A stretch of 64,000 bases of DNA from the NCBI GenBank assembly GCA_021229015.1, contig CM037777.1:69540840-69604839 (forward strand), read 5' to 3'. This DNA is from Solen grandis (taxonomy: Eukaryota; Mollusca; Bivalvia; Adapedonta; Solenidae). The translations under genes were made by a program, and so were the position numbers. Shown here piece by piece: positions 22,736 through 36,200 of the stretch. The notes below the pieces were generated by a model. That model saw nothing but the letters and a program-made list of their open reading frames with translations, was not told the origin of the DNA and made no database searches. The number at the start of each line of letters is the position of its first letter. Positions within the stretch are counted from its first letter, which is position 1.

Positions 22736-24525
22736 TTTCCTTTTCTGACCATATTTGATAAATTTGGGGGAAAAGTATTTTATGTATCGCTTGCGCTCTG
22801 TTTTCATGATCCTTTCAGCTGAATGATGGTGCTAAAATTATGTAAAGCCGTCCTGTCGGGATAAACGGGCGATAATCAACTAGCAACTAAATCTAAATCT
22901 ACATTGAAAATGCTTAGTCCCTTGTGTCTTCATGTGGGAGCTCAATAAAATCATTGTACCACAAATACATATCAAAATCATATAGGTTAGCTAGAAAGCT
23001 CCACAAAAATCAGAAATCAGTATCGTTATCGTACCATGGAAGGACCAATCTCTATAAGGCCCGTTTTTTGGCCACAACGGATTTTTTTCGACTTTGCCAA
23101 CTTATGCCAATATGTATTGGCTATTATGCAATAAAGTATTTTCTAATCAGTTAAGTGCCGTAGGCTGTATTCATGAGTAAAGTGGGTGGGGTAATTACAC
23201 ATTGTTGAAGGTCTCTTCATATAAATGGCGCTATCTTTATTGCAACACAGAATTAGAAACAAAATAATTATATTGCACTTTAAATATGTGTAAAGATAAA
23301 AGACGATGCCAATATTTTGTTGATTTTTATTATATATGTTGGCAGTATTTTCACGTAGGATCCATACCATAATTTTCGCTTTTTTATTCTCTGACATGCG
23401 AAAAGCCACAACATATCTTCATGTAATAATATATTCAAAACATATTTGGCATAAATATAGTAGACATAATCATATTATTCTCAACAATCGAGGATTTTTT
23501 CTGCGAAAACTATCTTCAGAGTTATCTTCCCCTGAGATGTTTTTTTTCATCTTAATTTTCAATATCAACAACTATTCTCCATATAAATACATGTACATAT
23601 GTAGCAGTATCCTTTTCAAATTATTTTCTTTAAGTTGGCAAAGTTTGAAAAAAAATCCGTACAAACGAAATGGAATGTACATAATTCTCTTTTAAATAAA
23701 GAAAATGACAAAAGTATTGCAAATATTGAGTACATGCTACGAAAAACATTATATATTGAAATATGTTTTCAGAAAGTAAACAAAAGACTGTGCCCCTGCT
23801 TTATGTACATATTACGTACTAATAAGTTGGAGACACAGACACTGTATCTCATTAACTCATTACCCCGTGAATAGTCATGTACAGATATAAATTTATGTCT
23901 TGATCAATAGTATTTTACTGAGCTTTGAATATGACACAATTATTTTTTTCTTTGCCGTGATGACTGTGTAAAATTTGAAGACCAAACAGAGGAGACCAAA
24001 GCAAAACCACTCCTGCCTTGGTTTCTATGTTTGTTAATGCTTCAAAATGAATATATAGGTGGTAGTTTTAGTGGAATTTATCTTATATGTAGATTTACCA
24101 CATTTGCGTCATGAAAACAAGATTGTTTTTCAAGCAATATTTACAAAAATCTAAAATTCAAATAGTACGTCTTCTTTCATCCGAACATAAACAAATATGT
24201 CATATTTTCAGACGGTCTTTCAAATTCTCAAATTAAAGTAGGTGGAAGAGTTGTTAAGTACATATATATGTTCACATATGGAAAAGAAATACAATTACTG
24301 TTTAATCGTTAACATCCATCGATCCATCCATCTCCTGACTATGTACTTATTTTTAATTTCTTTACGTTTATGTTAATAAATTATTGATCTTGGTTATAAA
24401 AAAAAAGCTGCAATTTTATTCAATTTACACACGAACATTTTCGTATATATCCATGTCTTGCATGCGCTTTTCATAGTTCGTGCATGTATCGTACACTTCA
24501 AATTACTATCTTTACAACACACTGA
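22736..24525. other. no gene recognised; intron of the GPCR likely begins here
   Basis: AT-rich, cleaner sequence. Only short ORFs. If the receptor exon at 24532-24884 is real, the sequence immediately left of it is its first downstream intron. I find no second receptor exon in 18.4-24.5 kb. Confidence 0.5.
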
Positions 24526-24531
24526 ACTTAC

Positions 24532-24884
24532 CTTGTGCATATCGAATGGTTACACACATGAATGATCCGAAAATGAAGTTGTTGATCAAATTTGGTATGA
24601 GAGTGAAGGGCATACAGAACATGGCAAGAAGAAGGTCGCTGATGGCCAGGTTCAACAGGAAGACGTTGGTCACGGAGCGCATACGTTTGTTCTGTAGCAG
24701 GTGATAAATGACTAGCCCTTTGCCGACGACAGCGAGGATAAAAATAATGCTTGCGATAACGATAACTGACTTGATTGACAGGTCCAACTCCCCGTTTCGT
24801 GTTACATTCCTTTGGACTTGAACGCTTGCGTTTAACCCGACGTCAAGTGCCGACACCATACTTCACACTGACGAGTAATTTCAG
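24532..24884 (-). CDS. peptide GPCR (cholecystokinin/sulfakinin receptor-like), first coding exon
   Basis: Translation starts at 24859 (ATG), with an in-frame TGA two codons upstream (24863-24865), so this is a true N-terminus. The exon probably begins at 24884 after TTTCCGTTACCTCAG. It ends at 24532 before a strong donor, AAG|GTAAGT, in phase 1. The 109 codons give an extracellular N-terminus with two sequons (NAS at 10, NVT at 18), TM1 at about 29-55, the intracellular loop QNKRMRSVTN, TM2 with the conserved LAISD aspartate at about 65-88, and CMPFTLIPNL ... FIFGSFMC, which holds the Cys expected at the top of TM3. NKRMR-VTN, FCMPF-LIPN and FIFG-C are hallmarks of CCK/gastrin and arthropod sulfakinin receptors, a plasma-membrane Gq-type neuropeptide family. 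The usual GN-xLV of TM1 reads GKGLV, so the near-invariant Asn is Lys. The other exons are not in the window. Orexin/allatotropin-type receptors are the next alternative. Confidence 0.85.
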
Positions 24885-27823
24885 TTTTTAACTGAGGTAA
24901 CGGAAATAATCCAATTAAATACGGAGATCCTAGGTTTGCTGAATTTATTCTGTTTTATATCTAAATTAAATTAACTGATTCAAGAGATTCGACAACTTTA
25001 ATGTACCATAGAGAGTTTGTAACTGGGCTGTTGACAGTATCAAGAATGCGACGCGATCTAACAGTTTCTGGTACAATTACTCGATAACGTAAGCATCTTA
25101 TTGGAAAATACACCCCGCTTTGATTGGACCGGGGTTTACTTCAGCTTCTGTAGTTTTGATGCCGTTGCAGTAGAGGTTTGATATCGATACCGCTGCGACC
25201 ATGGTTACCAGCAGGCTAGAAATCTTTAGATAAGCGTTCTGTGTCAACAGTGTGTGGTTTGATTTGAAAACAAAATATAGTTCATTATACATGCTTTGCA
25301 ACCTCAAAAAAAATTTATACGTATACAACTTTCATAAAGGATTTTATGTGTAAATAATTGGCATATAGTTTCATATAAATGAGTGACAAGTTTCTGACAC
25401 GCCTGTTAGTCAAGGACGTTCAGGCCTTGATTTTCTCCCGAATCCTTCAGAAATCTGGAAATTTCTTAGCTTTAGGTGTCTCTACTTTGACTGTTCAACT
25501 GTTTATTCACTTTATGATTGGGTTTTTTTGTTACGTGATGAAATGTGTATATCAAATTGTATTAAAAATGATGTAAAATGTACATATCTACAAAAAGGTT
25601 CTGTTCTTAGATTAATTATATCTTCATTAAGTAAGTATGGGTCCAGATTAGCAAATATACCTGAAAAAATGTGTAGTTTGTATCTTGCCCATATATCACG
25701 AACGGGGGCCTTAGAAGACGTAAATTTTTTTCATGACCATAACAATTCCCGGATGAAAGAGCCAATGTTGTCGTGTTGTTAGAGAAATGGTTAAACATAA
25801 TTGTTTTAGAAAGGCTATTGACTTGTATGAAACATGTTTCCTCTGATATGGAGTTAGCTTCTAACATATAGGCTTAAAAGGCTAAATTCAAGTTCTTTTG
25901 TATGTGAGTGATTTTGATAATCATGAATATTTGTCTGTGACTGTTTTGTACTGAGAACTGAAATTTCCTGCAAAATCTGAATTATGATAAGATCTGTTGA
26001 TTGAATACCTTGAGATCCTAATTAATTACCTATAACTATAACGAGAACATCTGCCAAGTGGTGCCAGTATCCTTGTGTCTTCAATCTCTCTTACAGTAAC
26101 TGTAGATTCTGTAATGTAATACATGTACGTGACATTTCTGTATTAAATAATATAGATATACAAAGGTAATTTTTATACACAGTAAACTTCTAAATGGTTA
26201 ATGAAATATATTTTTGACTCACAGTCTCCCATCTGGATTAGCGCTTGAATTTATATGGCCATGTTGTATTGCTTCACGAATTTTTTCAAAGAATGTTATT
26301 ATATTTATTTGAAACAGTTTGTTGTGTGTATGTTGTTGTTATTGTTGTTGTCTTCAGTATAGTAACTGTTAGGCTGATTTGATAAACGGGAAAATGGAAT
26401 TCATCTTCAATTTCGTTTCCAACCTACATAGATATACCCTGGATTATTCTACGCCTAGATAAAACCATATTTTAACGTTTAATAAAACATAAACATGTGT
26501 AAAATATGGTGGGATTTAATGCAAAATGTTAATGCAAAACTTAAATAACATTTTCTGCGTTGAAAACGGATATAATTTACATTAAATTCAAACAAGTATT
26601 TCTTACTTGACTTCTAGTTCCGCGTTAGACACTGAAGAAGTTTCAAAGTAATATCACCATGGGTGACGTCATATCCTTTAAAAGTATTTCACTCGATGAG
26701 ATCGTGATCTTTATACTGAAAAAAGATGCCGTCCATGATTGTTTACTCCCTACACGGCGTACTGTCCTGTCCTCATTTAAAGTTTCATATGGTTTGGATC
26801 CTCGAGCTTAAAATATATTTGCACATGTATATCCAAAGCCTTAACCACAGACTAGTCTAAATACATAAACGCATATCCTTTATGGGGACACTGAAGGTAT
26901 TTGGTCCAACACCCCTATCTGGACTCCTCCTATGGATCATTATCCTTTTGTATTCGTCAACCAGTTACGAACATAGATTCAGAAAACGAAGCTTCTTGAT
27001 GAAAGGCATGAGAGTATAAACCTAGTTTATCACTTCTGATTATCCTAATCTTCGACGTATTTGTTTTAAACACCTGTTTACATTTGTTCACGCTTTTATG
27101 ATGTCCCATCATCACGTGTAGTGACATTGTCATTCGTCATTAAGTTGCAAAGATATACCAAAATCACTGACAAAATAAGACTTGTCAAACTACTTGAAAC
27201 ACAATGTAGACTAAGTGTGTTTCTCCTGGTTATCTTGATTTTAACGATTGTTCAACATCCTTATAAGAGTTTCTTATATGTTGCGCTATCTTTAAGTAAA
27301 ATTCCATTTGGATATTTTTTCAAGTTGCTAATATATGTTAAGAAAGCGACTATTGGTGGAATACTTTAACCCAAATCAACAACTCTTGAGACGAGTAGAA
27401 TATCACACTTTAAATCGTCGATCACAACGTAAAGGTATAAATAAGTTATAGAACGGTCATGCGATGTAATGTGTAAAGTCTTTTCCATCATTTTATAATA
27501 AATGGTGCAGTTTTGCTATAGAGCAATTTTTTAAGACTAGATAATCCACATATGGAAATACATAAGTCATAAACAATGCTATTAATGGAGCTTGGAGTAA
27601 TAAAATATGAAATCATACGAGAATGCTGTTAATAATTTATAGGCCACGATATTGCATTCGATTAATCTGATGCTATGGTTTCGTGATAAATCAAAATGAT
27701 TTTATACAATGTAACATGACGATTTTGTATGGAATACCGATCATGTCGTTATGATAAACTTAGGAGATCGAAAATTTTTTCCAAGAAAAGAATATTGGGG
27801 TTTGGGGTTTTAAAAAGGAAAGG
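24885..27823. other. no gene recognised
   Basis: AT-rich sequence upstream of the receptor exon. It may hold a 5' intron and promoter but nothing specific is visible. A 76-codon open stretch on the minus strand (25098-25328) contains a hydrophobic segment followed by TEAEVNPGP; see findings. A degenerate GTT microsatellite is at about 26330-26352. The last 100 bases before the gap again show G and A homopolymers (about 27775-27823), as if coverage dropped. Confidence 0.5.
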
Positions 27824-27923
27824 NNNNNNNNNNNNNNNNNNNNNNNNNNNNNNNNNNNNNNNNNNNNNNNNNNNNNNNNNNNNNNNNNNNNNNNNNNNNN
27901 NNNNNNNNNNNNNNNNNNNNNNN
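27824..27923. other. assembly gap (100 N)
   Basis: Exactly 100 N; true size unknown. Flanking sequences do not overlap visibly. Confidence 0.98.
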
Positions 27924-28361
27924 CCATTACACCTTATCATACGGCTTTTAAGAAACTAGTACATGAGAATTAATAAGCCAGAGAGATACTTCATTTGTTT
28001 GTCTTCAATAACCATCCATATCTGCTCAACCCCCATCTGTAACACATTGTCGGTCGCATGTAAAAACATCATGCCTCAGGGAATATAGAACGGGGAAAGG
28101 GTGTGTACTGTATATTCATGGTTTGTCATTAATTAATGGCAATCAAAGACAAAAACTGGATGATAATCAATGACACAAAGTAAAGGTTCTTGAAACTGAA
28201 GTCAAGTGTGCTTGTTTTTGACACATTTCAATAATGTTGGCAAATCAGACTGCTGAAGAAACCAAAAGCTATATAGTAAGGTATGATTTCATGATTAAAT
28301 AGGAAAACAAATAAATAAATAAAAAGATAAATACCATAACTTACTATACTAAAGTATTTAT

Positions 28362-28680
28362 ATATCCCCAGATAGGAAGTATATGGGGGCTATATTGGAG
28401 TCGTGTCCATCGGTCTGTAAACAAGATTTGTCTGCCCTTGTTCTCAACTACCTTTGGTGGGATTTTGATGAAACTTTACAAGACAAATAAACACCAAGCC
28501 TTGTTGCACATATTGTTCGCACATTTTGATTCGCTTGATTTTGAACGAGTTATGGCCCTTTGTTATATTTGTAATAGTACTTAAATGTGACAAAGCAGTA
28601 TGTAGGGGTATTCATCATCTTCAATGATTATTCTTGTTACATATAAATTGTGTTAGCATAGCAACTCTTGTTTAATGTCC
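28362..28680 (+). repeat. dispersed repeat D, forward copy (possible HINE-like element)
   Basis: Begins near ATATCCCCAGATAGGAAGTA with TATGGGGGCTATATTGG (the CCCC and GGGG can pair), continues through CTGTAAACAAGATTTGTCTG, and ends near 28655-28675 with GTTAGCATAGCAAC, then TCTTG and T-rich flank. The end resembles the hairpin plus TCTTG termini of the larger elements at 38607, 41405 and 40378. It is related in reverse to 22439-22735. Confidence 0.6.
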
Positions 28681-29772
28681 TGGAAAATTTACCATTCCAA
28701 CTGGAAGAAAGCGTTGGTATAAAAATTTAGATGTCAATATTATGATCAAACAAATATTACAAATACATCTTTTTTTATTAATAAAGGATCATATATATAT
28801 CATTTAACATTAGGAAATAATGGTATGTTCCTATGTATTGGGACACTTTTTGAAAAAAATGTTTTCAACGACTCAAATATTATTTTTTTCTGTACCAGTA
28901 CTAAGAGTGATTACGGTATATATATTGTTCAAATATGTATAGTGGGTATATAATGTTCAGTGGACATTAGGCATCATGTAATTCTTGACAAGTATAATCT
29001 TGACTAACAAAATTGACTTTCATCTTGTGTTGATTTTGAACACACAACTTATCCAACATGTGACATTTGATGTCATGAATATTCAAAATTGTTTCTGGAT
29101 AACATGACAAAACCTCTGGCTTCAGGGGCATAATTTAGCCACCAAATTTTTGTCAGTTTGTGCAAGTCATTTTGGGGTAGTTGGTAGGGTTCAAAATGTT
29201 AATTAAATGGTAATGGCTGCCCATTTGTTGTAAGTTATAGTCAGCACTTTAATGAGAACCTGTCTCTGAATGTTAACCATTATCTAAGTGACATTGTGTT
29301 TGCAGGCTGGTTATGCACTTGTGTGTTATGTTATGGAGAGATCCTGACCTACAGGATATGTACATGTCAGACACAGCAAGCTAATCCACCATGAAAGATA
29401 TCGTCTGCTAGATTTTGTTTAATGATTGTTATTTGAGATAAATCAATATCTTAACAGAGGTTTATTGCAGAGTGAAATTTACTATTCTGCTAATTAAATT
29501 CAGTATTCAAGCATCCTCCTATTAAATGTGCAAAGAATGATATGTGTGCAAGGACATACCTTTAATGATTAAAGACTTGTTTTATAGTCACAATTATATT
29601 TTTGAGAAAAGTATGATGCTGCAATACTAAGAATATTCTCCCTGCTGCATGAATTTCAAATGGTCATATTTCAAGAGAAATACCTACACACAGTGTGTAT
29701 ACATTAAAGTTCTTTCCAGCGTAACACTTTATTATACATGAAAGTGAAGCTAATCACATTTGTGTTTCAGAC

Positions 29773-29950
29773 AAGTATTAATGACCATAAACGAAGGAAC
29801 CAGACTGCAGACATTGAAATGATGGAGAAGTAAAGCAGACGGCCAGTCTAGAGCGGAGATAATCATCTGTGATAACACGTCAGTAGCGAGGCTCTACAGG
29901 GCCATGGAATCAAGAGAGGCTGAAGGACTGGTCATCAGTGTTTATACTGA
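29773..29950 (+). other. possible untranslated exon
   Basis: A stretch richer in GC than its surroundings follows a fair acceptor (CATTTGTGTTTCAG at 29757-29770) and lacks a long ORF. It could be a 5' untranslated exon of a plus-strand gene such as the Rab gene 16 kb downstream, but no donor is convincing. This is a guess from composition and one splice-like site. Confidence 0.2.
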
Positions 29951-30439
29951 ACGCTGGTCTTCGGTGTAATTAATCTGGTTACAGTCTTTGTGCTTAAGTT
30001 ATGACACTTTGAGAAATGGCTGTCACAACTTAGAAATGACAACTTTATTTCTATGAGGTTTTACTATCACCTTGTGATAAAAAAGAATATTTGGAAGAAA
30101 GTTAAACCTGTGAAGAACTTAGTGAAAGTTTGTCTACCACACCATATACATGTCTCTTGCTAGATTACATGTGCACTACAGTTCTCTGGTGTTTGTACAT
30201 ATCACTGATTATGATTGCATGAACTGTTTCTTATATATGGGGCAGTGAGAGAGATTGTTCATTTACAACAGAACATTTAGGTGAATTTGCATGACATGTG
30301 ATTAGTTTTCACTTGTTTATCCATGTAAAAAGAAAATGAAAATATATAGTTGCAAATTAATTCTTTTTTTCTTTTTAAACCTAATAATATATATTTATTT
30401 CCATGCCCTCAGTGACCAGATTGAGAAATATCCATTAGT

Positions 30440-30800
30440 GATAAACATTATGTCTCCCGCCATATTTATATTGGGGGACATTCTGTTTTTGTCACAGTTG
30501 TCTGTCTGTCTGTCACACATTTTGTCCGGAAGATAACTCCTTCTTACTTATGCTATTGAAGTGCAATTTCATTAATGGAAAGAACTTGATAACAAGAAGT
30601 ATATGGACAAGGTCCATAACTCTGACATTGGTATTTTTGGAGTTACTCCCTTTCTTCACAACATCATGTCCTTAAGATAACTCCTTTTCTACTTATGCTA
30701 TTGAAATTAAATCATGTATTGAAAAAATTGGTGAGAGAACACACAAGTTCTGTAACTCTAGGCAGAGTTTGGTCAATATTGTCAGCCTTTTAACTATTTA
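30440..30800 (+). repeat. dispersed repeat with internal duplication
   Basis: Starts with TATGTCTCCCGCCATATT and GGGGGACATTCTG (CTCCC/GGGGGAC can pair), then TGTCTGTCTGTCTGTCACAC. Two parallel segments follow: GTCCGGAAGATAACTCCTTC (about 30523) and GTCCTTAAGATAACTCCTTT (about 30668), about 145 bp apart. The architecture recalls the other tandem-unit elements; the 3' end is not clear. Confidence 0.5.
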
Positions 30801-31122
30801 CTCAGCATCAGTTGATTTTTTAATTCAATGACTTAATGAGAATTAAACTACATGAATTTAAGCAATGGGATATTTGCCATGATTCAATTACTGCAAACAT
30901 TTGCAAATGTTTCGTACACTAGCCACTCAGGGCAAACCTGTTGCCTGTCATCCTAATTATTCTTTTACATGTTAAAAGTACCAATGTCATAACAAATCAC
31001 TGTTTTCAAATGTGAGCTATGGTTTTGGTAACTGAAATCATGGTAGATCTACTACTTTTTCAAAGCAAATAAAAAAAGACGCTATTGAGAGGACTCTTGT
31101 ACATATGTTACAGTGTGTGTGT

Positions 31123-31146
31123 GGGGGGGGGGGGGGGGGGGGGGGG
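31123..31146 (+). repeat. poly-G tract (G24) after a GT repeat
   Basis: An uninterrupted run of 24 G follows a short GT repeat. Such runs can form G-quadruplexes and are unstable; the exact length is unlikely to be reliable. Confidence 0.9.
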
Positions 31147-31298
31147 AAGAGAGACATAAGTTTTCTGTAAAAACAATTAAACCTCTGGTTTCTGCTATAT
31201 TCTGATCTTACATAACCTACAGCTCAGCATTTAATAAAAAGTCCTATATTATGTAGTATATATTGCTTCAGACAAAATTCTGTTTCTTTGTGATTTTT

Positions 31299-31700
31299 AG
31301 CTCACCTGAACATGTTCTCAGGATGACCTATTAGGATCAATGAATGTCTGTCGTCCACAATAAGTTTAACACTCTAGCAACTTCATTTCTTAAGCAATTA
31401 TCTTAAACTTCATTACAATTTTATTGCCATAAAGTCTCAGTCAAGTTTGATTATGTCTGATATAAGCCAATTAGGTAGGGAGTTATGGCCTTTTAGATAT
31501 AAAAAAACGCCAGATTTCACTTTGTTTACAATCTAGCTTTTTTAATTTCATTAGCAATCTTCTTCAAACTTCAATGTTTGAACCAAGTTCTGTTATGGGT
31601 ATTATAGGCCAATTAGGTTAGGAGTTGTTGGGGGTTTTTTTTAATAAAAAAAAATAGATTTCACTTTGTTTACATTGTTTACACTTTACACAAGGGACCA
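31299..31700 (+). mobile_element. AGCTCACC-family element, degenerate 5' part
   Basis: Begins TTTTTAGCTCACCTGAACAT with TTCTCAGGATGACC (a weakened 5' palindrome), then GTCTGTCGTCCAC. Two internal units repeat CATTTCTTAAGCAATTATCT-type and GGCCAATTAGGTAGGGAGTT-type segments about 130-140 bp apart. No 3' hairpin end is visible. Confidence 0.6.
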
Positions 31701-33044
31701 ACCTTACATGGATCATCAAAATGTGCTTCAGTCAAAAAAAAAATGTGGATTTCCAGTCGTACATATAGGGTTTAACATCCATAATTATGTGGAAAGGTAA
31801 ATTAATAAACTGAATGGTGAGTTTTCAGATTTTAAATTATTTGTGTCAAACATCATTTACTTTTGAAAAAAAATCAAAATACTATTCAAACCCTACTTTA
31901 AATCCTTATGGAGACTGCATGGATATTGTATTTACAATATCAGTGCAATTACCACAGGTCTCCACAAGCTTCCAACAGTAATCCTACGGAGCCCGTGTGG
32001 CTTCCATTCAGAGGCTGTACAGAGATGGCAGTTTAAGCCCCAGCGTCCGAGTCTTGCAGTTTATAAGGAGGAATTCAGTGTACTCATAATTATTTTGTTC
32101 AGGTTTTCTGAACTGTACACAAGAGCAAGAAACATGTATTCCAAGTTGTAAAGTAATATTTCAAAGGGTTCAGTGAAAAAGTTAGTACAAAAAGATGAAT
32201 CAAATCAGAAAAGGGGCATAATTATGTCAAAATCCACAAATTATTTACTCTTGCCATGTACAAGTAGAGGTGATGGTCATAAACAGGTAAAGCAATACCT
32301 CAAAGGGTTAAGTGAAAAAAATGAGGTGGTATGAAAAGATTCTAAATTGAAAAAAAGCATAAATATGTTGAAATTCATGACAGAGTATGTACTCTTGCCT
32401 AACCACCAACACAGGTGCAATTTCATGGGCATCCATTGAAGAAGTTGGATATAAAAATAAACGAAACGTTTAACAATTTTCTTAGTCCAAATAGGCCGTA
32501 AACATGCAAAAATAAATTGGAAGAGTAACTGTTCTTGTTTTTTACTAGGACATCCAATGAGTAAATTTGAAGATAATGGCAATGTTAAACAAGACCCTAA
32601 CCTTTTTCTAAGTCCAAATAGGCTCATAACCATACTAAAATATTTGGGGAAAAAATACTTTTCCTGTTTTTACTGGTTGGTCTAATGGTGAAAGTTTTAG
32701 GAACATCCATTGAGTAATAGTGGAGATCATGGCACTAGAACCTTTTCGAAAACTGTTCAAGGGCCATACGAATTTCTCACGATTCCACATTTGTTGGTAA
32801 CATGTCCACCAACAATCGTGCGTTTGCTGCACGATCATAATGTGGCCCCGAACAATGCCCGTGCGGGGATATGTCTACGGGCGTAAGAGTTTTTTTATCA
32901 TGTACATGTATAATCGTGAAAATAGAGAAAAGTATAAGATCCGGTAGTCCGAAATACTGTCTTCCGTAGTTACTTGGACGTATAAAATAAACAAGTCTTC
33001 ATGTTGTATAATTAATATAAATCAACACATATATCTGATGATAT
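31701..33044. other. no gene recognised; diffuse repeat at 32150-32640
   Basis: Around 32150-32640 a motif CAAAGGGTT(C/A)AGTGAAAAA and TACTCTTGCC recur about 145-165 bp apart, suggesting an old tandem-unit element. No coding potential is supported; the minus ORFs at 32277-32838 lie across this repeat. Confidence 0.45.
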
Positions 33045-33060
33045 AAATATACAGTATTGT

Positions 33061-33199
33061 TGTTGTTGTTGTTGTTGTTGTATTGGGGTTTACCGTCACT
33101 GCGATAGTATTTCAATCATATAGCGACGTCCAGCTAATTACAGGTGAAGGAAGACCCCGAGTACACAGAGGTACCCGGGTAGAACCACCGACCTACCGC
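33061..33199 (-). mobile_element. SINE family A, 5'-truncated, with TSD
   Basis: Reverse strand: a GTT-repeat (AAC tail) then the complement of the family A tail and body, stopping at ACCGACCTACCGCA. It is flanked by a long duplication AAATATACAGTATTGT at 33045-33060 and 33200-33215 (15-16 bp). The tRNA-like head is absent, so it arose by 5'-truncated reverse transcription. Confidence 0.9.
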
Positions 33200-33215
33200 A
33201 AATATACAGTATTGT

Positions 33216-36200
33216 GTATGAATTCAAAATTAAGTTTTGTGAAAATTAGAAATGCTTTAATAATGTCCTGTTAAGATACTTATATGAAGAAAAAAATGTT
33301 ATCCACATCTGGCTTCATAAAGCACGATAGCACGATATTCAGTTTGTGGTTGTCCCTCCAACTGCCCTGGTCATACATTTTTCTAGGCTATAAAATCCCT
33401 TGATTACATCATAGTAGTGTAGTCTAGAGGAAATCCCCACCGTGGGCCCCCGTACTGAACCACCCGCATAACCACCTGACCAGCCAGACTCCTATTGTTT
33501 TATGGCCTCCTGCTGTTAATGTGTAGGTAATCCGAATCGGCAGTCGTCCATGACTGTGATAAGCATGTGGGTTAGGGTACTGCGGACACGTTCACTGACT
33601 GAGAGAAATTTACATGTCGTCTACCGAGCGATCTAACAATTGGGAAAAATAGGCAATTGCCAAAAGTTCGAATCAGTTACAACTATAAACTGTTTAAAAG
33701 GATTTTTATTTTATATATTTTTTTTTTTTTTTTTTTTGCGGTAGCAAACTGCAAAGTAGATGCATACCTATCGCTAGCCATGCAAATTAGACTTAATCAG
33801 AAATGTATTGTGTTTCTAAATGTCATCAGCTTTACAATTTTTACATAACTTTTGAAGTATTATTTTTATGAAACTAACTCCTCGAAATATTTTTCCTGAA
33901 AGGAATAAATACAAACAGTAGGCCGATATATCATCATGTTCACTTTTTAATATTTACGTATATGATAATCTACATGTATGTGTATTCATGGTCTCTAAAT
34001 ATAGAGACCGTGGTTTATTTTAAATTTATAAAAAAAAAAAACATGAATATGAAATGAAAGAATTTGAAAATCTCAATCTGCCATATTTTGGACTATCCAT
34101 ATTTTGGGACAAATATATGTAGATAATGATTATGCATGATCACTAATTCAAATCAAATCCAGGTAATCAGTCATTTAGCAATGTTACTGATAAGTCGATG
34201 GATACGAAATACTAATGCACAGAAAACACAATTCATGTGCGAAATAAAACGGATATTAAAGATTTTATATTAAATATCAATATCTTTTATTGCTGAATAT
34301 TGTTTGTTTTGTCAATTTTTTTTTTTTTTTTTTTTTTTTTTATCTGGGAAGTCTGTGTGTGAAGCTAGGCTGCTTCCAGATCGACAATTAGACAGTCAAG
34401 ATTACCAAGTTCGAACCGAATACAGTATATACCCGGTATTCTCTTCAACATATTTGACATAATATGCTTAAAGTGATTTTTTTCCTCAGATTTAAACAAA
34501 ACTGACTTTTACAATGTTGAGTCTAAACTGTAGTCAAATACTATTGCACAGTAGTAATTCAAAAACATGGCTTTGCGATGGTAAAATATAAGATTATATC
34601 GCTCAAGGCTCAGTCCCACTTGACATTTTTTGCCTAGGGGATGTACTCCCGATGGAAATTGATGAGCCTCGGGAGGCGTCGGGAACAGGTTCCCTTGTGT
34701 TCGAAAGCGTTGCGAGCCATGTGGAGTCATCGGGATACCTCGGGAGAACTTCATTGCCTGCAATGAATTTTTTCCCTATATATGTTCTCGAAGTTTTATC
34801 GGGGAAAACAGGCCGGTGGAAAAAAACGCATAGCTTCCCCGAAGCTCCTGGGTAGCATCCACGGAAATATTTTTCCTCCGAGGAACCCCCTAGGCTTCGG
34901 TGATGGCTCAAAGGTTCGGCGACCTTTCTGTAACACATTCCAGATCTTGTGATAGAATCTCAGAATATTCGCAAAAAAAAATCGGCAAGCGCACTCTGGA
35001 ATTTGTTGTTGTTGTTTTTTTGTCAACTTTAGACTGAGACGGTCAAGAAGGCCATGGGACATGCTGGGGGCATCCTCATAAACCCCCGAAAGTCTATCCT
35101 TGATTTTGTCCATCACCAAATTCTTCCCCAAGGCACAATTTCGTTATGCTTTGATTGTAACGAAATACGATTATATATATGGTATATTAACTTCGATATA
35201 ATTCTTGAAATAGGCTAAAAACTCTATATACAGAGTTGAATTCATCATCCTCTATTTTCGATAACAGTTTCTTGGACAATCTGGATTTGCACCTAGATAT
35301 CCGCATACTAAACATGTTATCGGAATAAGACGTAAAGAAATTCCTATTATATGTTGCTGAAATGTTTTGATGCAAATATTATGAAGATTATTGATAAATC
35401 GAAATAATTTTATTTATAGCTTTATTTCATAGATTTGTAATAGGCCTTGCGGCAACATATGTAAGTACATGTACTCAAGATCTCGTGATCAAGTCACATG
35501 ATCAACATATGACGTCACGTCACGGATAGTGGATGGAAAATAGCATTATCTTACTGGAAAACATCAGAATAATGATTTGTTAACAACTTTGAGATAAATC
35601 TATAGGTTTGTATATTTGGTTAAAACAGAAATATTTTATACTTGCAAACATAATTGAAAATCATTCTCATTCTTAGTCATAAGTACAATTTCATTGTTGA
35701 TTTGTTTATTTGCTTGAAATAAGTGGGTGGGGAAACTGTCAGCTGGTCTTAAAAATATTGCTCAACTTTAGACATTTTTGTAGAATTAGTTCTACTTAAA
35801 TGTAATTTATTTTTGTTACAAGTATTATTTTGAATCAAGAAACTTTTTAAGATTTCTATTACTGGGTTAATGTTTCTAAATACTTGATAAACCTACCTGT
35901 ATTAAGGAAAAGATACAAAATTCACTGTATTGATAAATAAGATAGATATTTGGCCATCACTGACAATAATGATTTGATATTTGTCACATCCAGGAAAAAA
36001 TGTATATATTAATAAATGAAATGAGCATGTAAGGATATAAGACAAACATTTCTTGTGTGGTTTATTCACTTACAAACAATAATTTCAACTTAAATTTCCT
36101 ACATTTATGCAGACCCCATTCAGGAGTCTCTTTGTTTTGAGGAACAGTACTCCTACCTTCAGGCAGGGGAAGTTATGTGTAGTTTTCCCCAGTAGGGGTA

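Noticed and set aside
34603..35131. 111-codon minus ORFs in a GC-richer block
   Set aside because: Both strands and two frames are open over the same DNA, with no recognised motif; possibly an old repeat.
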